DNA of 6,333 nt from Lawsonibacter faecis (GCF_014287675.1 NZ_JACOPQ010000026.1:1-6333); one strand, 5' to 3'. Positions 1 to 4,678 are shown, numbered from the stretch's first letter. Made by a program: numbers and translations. The notes: generated by a model not told the origin, from the letters alone.

Positions 1-99
1 GCGAGAGGGAGTGAGGTGTAGGTATTGACACCAAAAAGGCACTCCCTTATACTTGAGAGAAAAAGGTGCAAAAACCTATTGATAAGATTAGCGGTCAAG
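1..99. repeat. 99-base terminal direct repeat, left copy
   Basis: Bases 1-99 are identical to 6235-6333, read base by base. This means either a circular molecule whose ends overlap in the assembly, or a tandem 99-base unit in which the circle was cut. The unit carries a promoter (25-53) and an imperfect inverted repeat: GGGAGTG at 7-13 with CACTCCC at 40-46, and GGTGT at 15-19 with ACACC at 28-32. That dyad lies over the -35 box and could be an operator for autoregulation of rep; this last point is inference. Confidence 0.95.
25..53 (+). promoter_or_regulatory. Promoter for rep (TTGACA-17-TATACT)
   Basis: A -35 box TTGACA at 25-30 and a -10 box TATACT at 48-53 are separated by exactly 17 bases, close to the sigma-A consensus. 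Transcription should start near base 60, giving a leader of about 66 nt before rep. The leader contains a small hairpin (AGGT, loop GCAAAA, ACCT). The promoter overlaps the inverted repeats of the 99-base unit, which suggests control by a bound protein. Confidence 0.75.
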
Positions 100-119
100 G
101 CGAGAGGGAGTGAGGTGTA
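80..119. repeat. 40-base direct repeat carrying the rep ribosome binding site
   Basis: This 40-base block is identical to 6215-6254 and lies 99 bases from the next copy once the ends are joined. It ends in GAGGTG (112-117), the ribosome binding site of rep. It could be a Rep binding site (iteron-like), but it is longer and in fewer copies than classical iterons. A recent duplication of the rep leader explains it equally well. Confidence 0.9.
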
Positions 120-126
120 AAAGACT

Positions 127-1533
127 ATGGCAAAATACACCAAAAGGAGAGATAAAAGAGGGTATGAGTGGAAGTCTGCTTATCGGGAGAAAGAAGCTCT
201 TATGCTGGAGAGGGGATACCCGGAAGTAAGTCCTCATGATTTCTATCGAGAGTTGTTTCCGACTGGTAGTCTGCAGCAAGAGCCGGGGGACGGAAAAGGT
301 AATATTATAGCGACACAGATTAGACCGTCCGGCAAAGGAAGAACCCGGCAGTGGGTAATTGATGATAGTCTGAAAATGCTGGATAAGGTCATAGGAGATA
401 GGTTTGGGCTGATACCGCCTATTAGTTTTTACGGGAAGTCACACACGAAAGAGAACGCTCATGAGCTGTTTGCGGTGGTGGTGGATGTGGATTATGTAGG
501 CAAACAGCAGTTAAAGAACCTGTTGAAGCAGTTTGGGAATGGTGTGCAGCTTCGTCCGACTTATCTTGTCAGCTCCGGCAAGGGGGTACATCTTTACTAT
601 TTCTTGCAGGAGCCGGTTCAGTTGTATCGAAACCGGGAAGAAGTGCTTGCGGAGCTGAAAGAAGCCTTTATCCGGCGGCTATGGAATGATACCAGCTCTA
701 TCCGTCCGGACAGCCCGGATATAACCGGAATTTATCAAGGTTTCCGGTGTGTGGGGAGTCAGTCGAAGCTGGGTGCAGATTTCCCAGTAAAAGCCTATAA
801 GCTGTCAGAGAACCGTTACACGCTGGAGGACATAAAAGCCAGCATACCGAGCTGTAAGGTAGACCTTGCTCCGTTGTACGAGAAGCCGAGAAGAAAAAGT
901 ACCGTTACGCTGGAAGAAGCAAAGGAGCTGTACCCGGAATGGTATGAGAAGCGGATCGTGCAGGGAGAGCCGAAGCAGAAAAGTAAGAAGCAGGGCGGTA
1001 CGTGGGTATGTAACGAAGCTTTATATGAGTGGTGGAAACGGAAAATAACCGAGGAAGTGAAAGCCGGAGGGCGTTACTTTTCTATTATGGCGTTGTGCTC
1101 TTATGGCTTGAAGTGTGGCATATCCGAGCAGAAGATACGGAGAGACGCCTATGCGTTCTTGGACCATTTAGAGAGCCTTACCGAGGACGAGGACAACCAT
1201 TTCAGCCGGGCAGATGTGAAAGACGCTCTCCGGGCATTGAAAGGGGACAGAAAAAGGTTGTCAACGATAGCAAGCCGGGAATGGATAGAGGACAACACAA
1301 AGGTTACGATACCAGCAAATAAGCGAAATTACAGAAAACAAGAGGCTCATTTATATCTTGCAAGGCGAAAAAAAGAGGATATGAAAGTTATAGGCGAAGT
1401 AGTAAAAGAGGGCAGACCAACAGCAGAGCGGACAGTCAGAGAATGGCAGGAGAGCCACCCGGCAGGAAAGAAAGCGGACTGCATTCGAGAGACAGGACTT
1501 GCAAAGCATACGGTTTATAAGTGGTGGAAGTAG
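127..1533 (+). CDS. Plasmid replication protein, archaeo-eukaryotic primase-like (Prim-Pol) core with C-terminal helix-turn-helix
   Basis: Probably the plasmid initiator/primase of 468 residues. Visible primase-superfamily features are a hydrophobic strand ending in D120-V-D122 (motif I, metal ligands), SSGKGVH at 149-155 with H155 (motif II), and D198 followed by the FRCVGSQSK segment around 206-214, resembling the R-x-PGS-x-N-x-K nucleotide-binding region of these enzymes. Residues 310-350 (GGRYFSIMAL, then GISEQKIRRDAY) look like the helical PriCT region that often follows such cores. The C-terminus (about 430-467) holds a probable helix-turn-helix ending HTVYKWW, likely for origin binding. 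The start is chosen because GAGGTG (112-117) lies 9 bases upstream. No rolling-circle HUH motif or theta-type RepA winged-helix pattern was seen. The gene stands alone between the repeat region and the toxin-antitoxin locus. The family call is from motifs only; the replication role is inferred from position. Confidence 0.75.
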   Translation: MAKYTKRRDKRGYEWKSAYREKEALMLERGYPEVSPHDFYRELFPTGSLQQEPGDGKGNIIATQIRPSGKGRTRQWVIDDSLKMLDKVIGDRFGLIPPISFYGKSHTKENAHELFAVVVDVDYVGKQQLKNLLKQFGNGVQLRPTYLVSSGKGVHLYYFLQEPVQLYRNREEVLAELKEAFIRRLWNDTSSIRPDSPDITGIYQGFRCVGSQSKLGADFPVKAYKLSENRYTLEDIKASIPSCKVDLAPLYEKPRRKSTVTLEEAKELYPEWYEKRIVQGEPKQKSKKQGGTWVCNEALYEWWKRKITEEVKAGGRYFSIMALCSYGLKCGISEQKIRRDAYAFLDHLESLTEDEDNHFSRADVKDALRALKGDRKRLSTIASREWIEDNTKVTIPANKRNYRKQEAHLYLARRKKEDMKVIGEVVKEGRPTAERTVREWQESHPAGKKADCIRETGLAKHTVYKWWK

Positions 1534-1572
1534 GGCATACTTGAAATGCCGAAAGGCATATGCTATAATGCC
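1534..1572. promoter_or_regulatory. Alternating GGCAT/ATGCC boxes over the antisense-RNA promoter
   Basis: Four five-base boxes alternate in orientation: GGCAT 1534-1538, ATGCC 1546-1550, GGCAT 1555-1559 and ATGCC 1568-1572. The middle pair forms a dyad with a GAAA centre inside the promoter spacer. The toxin promoter spacer contains a related dyad, GTGGCA-GAAA-TGCCAC (1837-1852). This may be an operator or simply the edge of RNA structure; no regulator is known for it. Confidence 0.4.
1541..1569 (+). promoter_or_regulatory. Promoter of the antitoxin RNA (TTGAAA-17-TATAAT)
   Basis: TTGAAA at 1541-1546 and a perfect TATAAT at 1564-1569 are 17 bases apart. The predicted start near 1576 yields a transcript of about 70 nt that ends at the terminator 1612-1644, with no open frame worth calling inside it. 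The promoter starts 8 bases after the rep stop codon and is strong by consensus, as expected for an abundant antisense RNA. Confidence 0.75.
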
Positions 1573-1579
1573 AATAGGC

Positions 1580-1608
1580 AAGAAAGACGAAAGTGCTCAT
1601 TGTGGCAC
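1580..1608. repeat. Direct repeat pair DR1/DR2, antitoxin-side copy
   Basis: Two arms, AAGAAAGACGAAA (1580-1592) and CTCATTGTGGCAC (1596-1608), are separated by 3 bases. They recur at the toxin start as 1755-1767 (13 of 13) and 1773-1785 (12 of 13). The arms are the predicted pairing surface between the antitoxin RNA and the toxin mRNA. Confidence 0.85.
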
Positions 1609-1611
1609 GCA

Positions 1612-1644
1612 AAAAGCCCCGGAGTTGCGACCTCCGGGGCTTTT
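1612..1644. terminator. Shared bidirectional intrinsic terminator
   Basis: A perfect 13-bp stem, AAAAGCCCCGGAG (1612-1624) with its complement at 1632-1644, encloses a 7-base loop. The A-run on one side and T-run on the other let it terminate transcripts from both directions: the antitoxin RNA rightward, the toxin mRNA leftward, and probably rep as well. Confidence 0.92.
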
Positions 1645-1690
1645 CTATTCCGTTGTGGCAAGGTGGCTTATGCCTTAGGCTGGCTACCGC

Positions 1691-1777
1691 CTATTTATCT
1701 CCGTCCAGCCATTTGCAGATGTAGTAGGCGACTACACTTGCCAAGACAGAGAGTAAGAAAGACGAAAATATACTCAT
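1691..1777 (-). CDS. Fst/Ldr-like type I toxin, 28-residue membrane peptide
   Basis: A 28-residue peptide with a single hydrophobic helix (about residues 3-21) followed by a charged tail, ending VAYYICKWLDGDK. This matches the layout of Fst-type toxins, which insert in the cytoplasmic membrane: short, one membrane segment, a K-W-L motif at the membrane exit and a polar tail. The start at 1777 is chosen because AAAGGGGG lies 9 bases upstream. A longer frame to 1915 has an in-frame ATG but would cross the promoter at 1826-1854. A promoter, a start-sequestering hairpin, a shared terminator and an antisense RNA surround it. The mRNA should run from about 1819 to about 1611, some 209 nt. Expected role: post-segregational killing for plasmid maintenance. 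A Hol_Tox/TxpA-like assignment is an alternative within the same functional class. Confidence 0.75.
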   Translation of the reverse strand: MSIFSSFLLSVLASVVAYYICKWLDGDK

Positions 1778-1785
1778 GGTGGCAC
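1755..1785. repeat. Direct repeat pair DR1/DR2, toxin-side copy covering the start codon
   Basis: This is the second copy of the arms at 1580-1608, with a 5-base spacer (ATATA) instead of 3. On the minus strand it covers the toxin ATG (1777-1775) and the next seven codons. The conserved arms around a spacer of different sequence and length argue that the arms are what matters. Confidence 0.85.
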
Positions 1786-1813
1786 ACCCCCTTTCTGTAC
1801 CTGTATAGGGGTG
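1785..1813 (-). promoter_or_regulatory. 5' UTR hairpin sequestering the toxin ribosome binding site
   Basis: In the toxin mRNA, CACCCC (from plus 1813-1808) can pair with GGGGTG (from plus 1790-1785), with an extra G bulging from the AAAGGGGG ribosome binding site. This would mask the site until the RNA refolds or is processed. Fst-type toxin mRNAs are known to carry such a 5' stem. The pairing is read from the sequence; the effect is inferred. Confidence 0.5.
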
Positions 1814-1825
1814 GTAGCGTCGCCC

Positions 1826-1854
1826 ATTATACCATAGTGGCAGAAATGCCACAA
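1826..1854 (-). promoter_or_regulatory. Toxin promoter with extended -10
   Basis: On the minus strand the -10 is TATAAT (plus 1831-1826), preceded by TGG to give an extended TGnTATAAT. A weaker -35, TTGTGG (plus 1854-1849), lies 17 bases upstream. The spacer holds the dyad GTGGCA-GAAA-TGCCAC (1837-1852), a possible operator. The predicted start is near 1819, 42 bases before the toxin ATG. Confidence 0.7.
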
Positions 1855-1892
1855 GAAGCCATTTCCCCTTGTTTATTATCAAAGCCATAAGG

Positions 1893-1948
1893 AAAAGAGT
1901 GTCAAGGGCGGTCATAGACCGCAGCGTTTACCCTTGATACTCTTTTTT
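1893..1948. terminator. Long two-tier hairpin with flanking A and T runs, terminator-like
   Basis: A 16-bp stem with one G-U pair joins 1893-1908 (AAAAGAGTGTCAAGGG) to 1931-1946 and is followed by further T residues. A second small stem, CGGTC/GACCG (1909-1921), sits in the loop. It can end transcription in either direction and would insulate the toxin-antitoxin locus from the region to the right. No gene ends directly at it, so it may have another role, for example single-strand replication signal or RNA structure. Confidence 0.6.
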
Positions 1949-1960
1949 GTTGGCTATAAT
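1934..1960 (+). promoter_or_regulatory. Possible promoter with short spacer
   Basis: A perfect TATAAT at 1955-1960 is followed by GCC, as at the antitoxin promoter (TATAATGCC at both). The best -35 is TTGATA at 1934-1939, but the spacer is only 15 bases and the -35 lies in the 3' arm of the preceding hairpin. Start would be near 1967. Confidence 0.4.
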
Positions 1961-1966
1961 GCCGGA

Positions 1967-2064
1967 GGGGAAAACGGCTGTCCGTCCGTTCCTTTACTTC
2001 CCCCCCTGTGCTTCATTGTCCGTTCCGGCGGAAGAAAGTAAAGGGTGGTCTGCGACCATTTTTT
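1967..2064 (+). ncRNA. Candidate structured small RNA of unknown function
   Basis: About 98 bases lie between a possible promoter (1934-1960) and a terminator-like hairpin (2041-2064). The RNA can fold: AACGG/CCGTT (1973-1977 with 1986-1990), CCTTTACTT/AAGTAAAGG (1991-1999 with 2036-2044), CTTC/GAAG (2011-2014 with 2031-2034) and CCG/CGG (2020-2022 with 2026-2028). The 9-bp stem shares bases 2041-2044 with the base of the terminator, so the two may compete. No convincing reading frame with a ribosome binding site was seen. It could be a copy-control RNA, a second regulatory RNA, or origin structure; none of these is shown. Confidence 0.35.
2041..2064 (+). terminator. Terminator-like hairpin closing the candidate small RNA
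   Basis: TGGTC (2046-2050), loop TGC and GACCA (2054-2058) are followed by six T residues. G-U and A-U pairs between AAGGG (2041-2045) and the T-run can extend the base of the stem. The core stem is short, so termination may be partial. Confidence 0.5.
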
Positions 2065-2116
2065 ATCTGCTGTACTCGCTGATCGGCAAGCCGAAGCTCA
2101 TACTGCAGATAAAAAA
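2059..2116. repeat. 12-bp inverted repeat with an inner hairpin
   Basis: TTTTTTATCTGC (2059-2070) is the exact complement of GCAGATAAAAAA (2105-2116). The 34-base interior contains CGGC-AA-GCCG and flanking GCT/AGC pairs. The T and A runs on both sides make it terminator-like in both directions. It could equally be a replication-related structure. The stretch 2117-2177 contains CTTCCTC (2132-2138) complementary to GAGGAAG (2161-2167) and nothing else I can support. Confidence 0.5.
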
Positions 2117-2177
2117 CAAGCCCTTGACTGTCTTCCTCCTACACTTCCAAAGTCGCCCAAGAGGAAGTAAGCTCCAC

Positions 2178-2197
2178 TATATTCTTGGCAGAATATA
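2178..2197. repeat. 8-bp palindrome upstream of the mob promoter
   Basis: TATATTCT (2178-2185), loop TGGC and AGAATATA (2190-2197) form a perfect 8-bp inverted repeat. GAATATA recurs at 2203-2209, which begins the next inverted repeat. This is probably part of a binding array for a mobilization regulator such as MobC, the RHH protein or the relaxase. Confidence 0.55.
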
Positions 2198-2203
2198 CGC
2201 ACG

Positions 2204-2261
2204 AATATATCCGCTTGATATAGAGTTTATATCATGCTATAATATGTGTAGCGGATATATT
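2204..2261. promoter_or_regulatory. Nested operator: 11-bp inverted repeat bracketing the mob promoter
   Basis: AATATATCCGC (2204-2214) and GCGGATATATT (2251-2261) are exact inverted copies placed either side of the promoter. A second dyad, TGATATA-GAGTT-TATATCA (2216-2234), lies on the -35 and spacer. Proteins binding these sites would block RNA polymerase, consistent with autoregulation by a ribbon-helix-helix protein of the operon. The protein assignment is inference. Confidence 0.6.
2215..2243 (+). promoter_or_regulatory. Mobilization operon promoter (TTGATA-17-TATAAT, extended -10)
   Basis: TTGATA at 2215-2220 and TATAAT at 2238-2243 are 17 bases apart, and TGC directly before the -10 gives an extended -10. 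Start would be near 2250, leaving a leader of about 154 nt that includes the large hairpin 2263-2307 before the first gene at 2404. Confidence 0.8.
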
Positions 2262-2262
2262 G

Positions 2263-2307
2263 CAAGTTCCCTAAAGTGATAGCCTAACGGCTACACTTTA
2301 GAACTTG
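2263..2307. other. oriT: Probable origin of transfer (oriT) hairpin
   Basis: A long imperfect inverted repeat precedes the mobilization genes: CAAGTT (2263-2268) with AACTTG (2302-2307), CTAAAGTG (2271-2278) with CACTTTAG (2294-2301), and TAGCC (2280-2284) with GGCTA (2289-2293), loop TAAC. Bulges are CC at 2269-2270 and A at 2279. A second hairpin, GGGTGGC-AAA-GCCCCCC (2311-2327, one mismatch), follows. Relaxases of this type typically nick just beside such a repeat upstream of mobC, so a nick in about 2302-2340 is expected. I cannot name the nic base. It is also in the transcribed leader of the operon. Confidence 0.6.
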
Positions 2308-2340
2308 TGAGGGTGGCAAAGCCCCCCTTCAATCCCCCTT

Positions 2341-2381
2341 TGAGTGACCGCAGATATGCGGTAAATTGTTGAGTGATAGCC
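2341..2381. repeat. Small hairpin and repeated AGTGATAGCC before the operon
   Basis: CCGCA-GATA-TGCGG (2348-2361) forms a 5-bp hairpin. AGTGATAGCC at 2372-2381 repeats the 2275-2284 segment of the oriT hairpin exactly, and TGAGTGA occurs at 2341-2347 and 2370-2376. These may be additional binding sites for a mobilization protein. Confidence 0.5.
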
Positions 2382-2403
2382 AAGAAGAAAGAGAGGTAAA
2401 AGC

Positions 2404-3039
2404 ATGAGTTGGGGCGAGGAACAGCAGAAAGAAATTGAAACAATCAGAGAGAGAAAAATCACAGTGAAATTGTCGGACGCAGATTGTGACCGACTGGCAA
2501 GAAAGTGTGGGGAGCATGGTCTGACTATCGGAGAACTGATAGAGAATTTTGTCGGAGATTTAGTGGGCGGTACTTACTCCAATGGAAGTGATGAAAGAGA
2601 TTATGCTGACCAGTGGTTCGAGCGTTGTTGGTTCGGAATGTTCCCAGAGCCTACACTGCTGAATCACTTATTGAATTTTGGTTATGAACCAGAGCATTAT
2701 CTGGATATGTTGGAGAACGTAGAGACGATAAAATCCGACATTGAAATCACTAAACAGAACATAGCAGAGCCAAGTGATGAATGGAAAGACATTGTGTATC
2801 ACAAGTACAATGATGATAGAACAAGCTATGAGTGTGTGCCTTGTTACAATAGTGTTGATGAATATATAGCAAGCGAAAAAGAAGATTTAGAAAGCTATAA
2901 GGCAGACTTAGAAGAAGCACTGGAAGAACTGAAAGACATGAGAGCGGACTGGAAGCCAGAGAAAGAGCCGAACATGGACGAGGAAATCGAACTCATTAAG
3001 AAGTGGGTAAAGGAAAGAGAGGACTTCATCAATGAATAG
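2404..3039 (+). CDS. Putative ribbon-helix-helix mobilization accessory protein
   Basis: A 211-residue acidic protein that I do not recognise as a named family. Residues 17-54 (KITVKLSDADCDRL through the helix ending FVGDLV) follow a strand-helix-turn-helix pattern like a ribbon-helix-helix DNA-binding domain. The middle (65-105) is rich in aromatics (WFERCWFGMF). Residues about 155-182 and the C-terminus are charged helices likely to form a coiled coil. Start chosen from GAGAGG at 2391-2396, 7 bases before the ATG. It is the first gene of the mob operon and its last 8 bases overlap mobC, so the two are probably translationally coupled. Position between oriT and mobC suggests a role in relaxosome assembly or repression of the palindromic promoter, which is inference. 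The family of the central region is unknown. Confidence 0.7.
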   Translation: MSWGEEQQKEIETIRERKITVKLSDADCDRLARKCGEHGLTIGELIENFVGDLVGGTYSNGSDERDYADQWFERCWFGMFPEPTLLNHLLNFGYEPEHYLDMLENVETIKSDIEITKQNIAEPSDEWKDIVYHKYNDDRTSYECVPCYNSVDEYIASEKEDLESYKADLEEALEELKDMRADWKPEKEPNMDEEIELIKKWVKEREDFINE

Positions 3040-3352
3040 GACAAGACCGAAGCAGATAGTTATAAGAGTGTCAGAGGAAGAACTTGCACAGATAAAAGAA
3101 AAAGTAGAGCAGTCTGGAAAGAGCCAACAGCAATATATCATTGAAGCCCTCACACAGTCGAACATTGTCAATCTGGACGGACTGAAAGAGATATATCCAG
3201 AGCTGAAAAGGCAAGGCAACAATCTGAACCAGATAGCCAAGAAGCTGAATGAAAATGGATATGTGGACTATAAGCAAGAGCTTCCTAACACCATGAAAGA
3301 GGTGAGAGAAGTATGGCAGTTATTAAAGCAGTATCTTCAAAAGCAGGCATAG
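3032..3352 (+). CDS. mobC: MobC-like relaxosome accessory protein
   Basis: 106 residues. The N-terminus (about 8-43: QIVIRVSEEELAQIKEKVEQ, then a second helix) reads as a ribbon-helix-helix domain that would bind oriT DNA. The C-terminal half contains LKRQGNNLNQIAKKLNENG (58-76), the signature of MobC/NikA-type proteins. These bind beside nic, help open the DNA and recruit the relaxase. Its start overlaps the previous gene by 8 bases (GAGAGG at 3017-3022) and its end overlaps the relaxase by 40 bases, typical of a coupled mob operon. Length fits the family. Confidence 0.88.
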   Translation: MNRTRPKQIVIRVSEEELAQIKEKVEQSGKSQQQYIIEALTQSNIVNLDGLKEIYPELKRQGNNLNQIAKKLNENGYVDYKQELPNTMKEVREVWQLLKQYLQKQA

Positions 3353-4422
3353 GGCAAGCACTGGACTATGTGACAAAAGAGGAAAAGACAGAGGATAAGC
3401 TTGTCAGCGGTCTGCACTGTGAACCAGATACAGTAAAGGACGAAATGCAAGCCACCAAGGAGCTGTGGGGCAAGACTGGGGGCAGAACTTATAAGCACTT
3501 CGTACACAGCTACCATGAGGACGAGCATATCACACCAGAGCAAGCACATAAGAACGCAATCGAGCTTGCCAAGGGTACGGAAGCATGGAAAGGGCATGAG
3601 GTACTCATTGCCACCCATATAGACCGAGGACACATACACACTCACTTTATCGTAAACAGTGTGAACTTTGAGGACGGACACAAGTTGCAGTGGAGCAAAG
3701 CGGATCTGCAGAACTTGAAAGACCGGTGCAATGAGCAGAGCCGGGAACAGGGCTTGCATGTGCCGGAGAAAGGAAAGACATTTGCTGGAGAAGTACGGGA
3801 AGAAACGGTGGCATGGAGCAAAGACACCTACCAGCTTTTGAAACAGGCAGAGCAGGGAAAGGTCAAAAGCTATGTGCAGGATATTGCCCTTGCGGTGCTG
3901 GATTGTAAGGAAACAGCGACCAGCCGGGAAACATTTATCCGGCTGATGAATGAAAGAGGGTACGGAGTGGACTGGCAGGACAGCCATAAGTACATCACAT
4001 ATACCGACTTAGCCAGGGAACAGGCAGGAGAAAAGGCTTGTAAAATCAGAGATAACAAGCTGGAAAAATACTACAATATGGATTTCGGAAAGGAGAGCAT
4101 GGAGCATGAGTTTGAGAGAAATGCACGAACAGCAGAAGCAGAGCAGTCCAAGAGAGCAGCTTCAAGAGTTAAACCGACAGAGCCGGACAGAGCTGGAAAA
4201 CAGTCTGCTCAAAGAAGCGTTGGCGATGTCGAGCGAGAACTGCGAGGAATTGATGAAGCAGTCAAATCAAGAACAAGTAAGGGCAGAGCAGAACAGGCAG
4301 AGAGACGCAGAGCAGAACAGGAAGCTCATCAGCGAGCTGAAGCAGAGCGTAGAGCTGCTGAAGAACAGCAACGAGTTGCTTCAAGACGCTATATCGGACG
4401 AGGTTGGGAGCTTGAAAGATGA
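3313..4422 (+). CDS. mobA: Relaxase, MOBP-type (MobA/VirD2-like) mobilization nuclease
   Basis: 369 residues. It would nick oriT, stay covalently bound to the 5' end through tyrosine, and pilot the strand through a conjugation channel supplied by another element. Visible motifs: Y19 in QALDYVTKEEKT (motif I, likely nucleophile) and THIDRGHIHTHFIVNSVN (101-118) with H102, D104, H107, H109 and H111 (motif III, metal-binding histidines). The catalytic domain occupies roughly the first 160 residues, and the last 100 are rich in E, R, A and Q. This tail is encoded by DNA shared with the next gene in another frame. Start: ATG at 3313 behind AAAGAGG (3296-3302), overlapping mobC. The plasmid lacks a coupling protein or type IV secretion genes, so it is mobilizable, not self-transmissible. 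Confidence 0.92.
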   Translation: MAVIKAVSSKAGIGQALDYVTKEEKTEDKLVSGLHCEPDTVKDEMQATKELWGKTGGRTYKHFVHSYHEDEHITPEQAHKNAIELAKGTEAWKGHEVLIATHIDRGHIHTHFIVNSVNFEDGHKLQWSKADLQNLKDRCNEQSREQGLHVPEKGKTFAGEVREETVAWSKDTYQLLKQAEQGKVKSYVQDIALAVLDCKETATSRETFIRLMNERGYGVDWQDSHKYITYTDLAREQAGEKACKIRDNKLEKYYNMDFGKESMEHEFERNARTAEAEQSKRAASRVKPTEPDRAGKQSAQRSVGDVERELRGIDEAVKSRTSKGRAEQAERRRAEQEAHQRAEAERRAAEEQQRVASRRYIGRGWELER

Positions 4423-4678
4423 GGTTAAGGAAAACACCGTCCAAGAGGTTAGAAAGGCGTTACAGGCGAATATAGAGGCTATACAGAGGGCTACAAAGCT
4501 TCTTGAGAAGCAGTCTGATACACTTACGAGCGTGATGAAGCAGAAGATCCGGGAGCTGGAGGAAAGTAAGAACAGCTTTTTCAGATATGAGGGCTTGAAG
4601 TTGTACCTGTTTTGGGGCGGTATGGTCTGCAATATTTTAGTGTTTCTTATGCTGGCATATAGCTTGTTTGGAAAGTAA
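4106..4678 (+). CDS. MobB/MbeB-like coiled-coil membrane protein overlapping the relaxase
   Basis: 190 residues. The first 317 bases overlap the relaxase gene in the +1 frame, and the remaining 256 bases are free. AAGGAGAG at 4090-4097, about 10 bases before the ATG, is the strongest evidence for this start. Residues 10-160 are a long charged helical region, probably coiled coil (ELENSLLKEALAM, ELKQSVELLKNSNELLQ). Residues 165-187 form one membrane segment (YLFWGGMVCNILVFLMLAY) near the C-terminus. Mobilization systems such as ColE1 carry mbeB and mbeD inside the relaxase gene in other frames, and such products tether the relaxosome to the membrane. By analogy this protein may do the same. 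Sequence relationship to MbeB is not claimed. No clear terminator was seen after it. Confidence 0.72.
   Translation: MSLREMHEQQKQSSPREQLQELNRQSRTELENSLLKEALAMSSENCEELMKQSNQEQVRAEQNRQRDAEQNRKLISELKQSVELLKNSNELLQDAISDEVGSLKDEVKENTVQEVRKALQANIEAIQRATKLLEKQSDTLTSVMKQKIRELEESKNSFFRYEGLKLYLFWGGMVCNILVFLMLAYSLFGK

Larger units (their letters stand above)
1576..1645 (+). ncRNA. Antisense antitoxin RNA of a par/Fst-like type I toxin-antitoxin locus
   Basis: The unit is bounded by a good promoter (1541-1569) and a strong terminator (1612-1644). Bases 1580-1592 repeat exactly at 1755-1767, and 1596-1608 repeat with one mismatch at 1773-1785. The toxin is read from the opposite strand there, so this RNA can pair with the toxin mRNA over its start codon and first codons. 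In the pAD1 par system the antitoxin RNA II is also short, convergent with the toxin transcript, shares its terminator and acts through direct repeats. The role is inferred from this shared architecture; the complementarity itself is read directly. Confidence 0.7.

Noticed and set aside
1875..1905. A second leftward promoter (TTGACA, 19 bases, GATAAT) upstream of the toxin
   Set aside because: The spacer is too long, the -10 is imperfect, and the -35 sits in the arm of the 1893-1948 hairpin. The TATAAT at 1831-1826 is much better.
1691..1915. A 74-residue minus-strand frame starting at 1915
   Set aside because: It would be translated through the toxin promoter and UTR hairpin. The internal ATG at 1777 has a good ribosome binding site and yields a typical Fst-sized peptide.
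1546..2279. Plus-strand frames of about 110 codons in 1546-1890 and 1947-2279
   Set aside because: They run through terminators, promoters and hairpins, have no ribosome binding sites and show no protein-like composition.
3337..3987. A 216-residue minus-strand frame opposite the relaxase
   Set aside because: It is a mirror of a well-supported relaxase gene, rich in cysteine and leucine as expected from antisense of charged codons, with no ribosome binding site.
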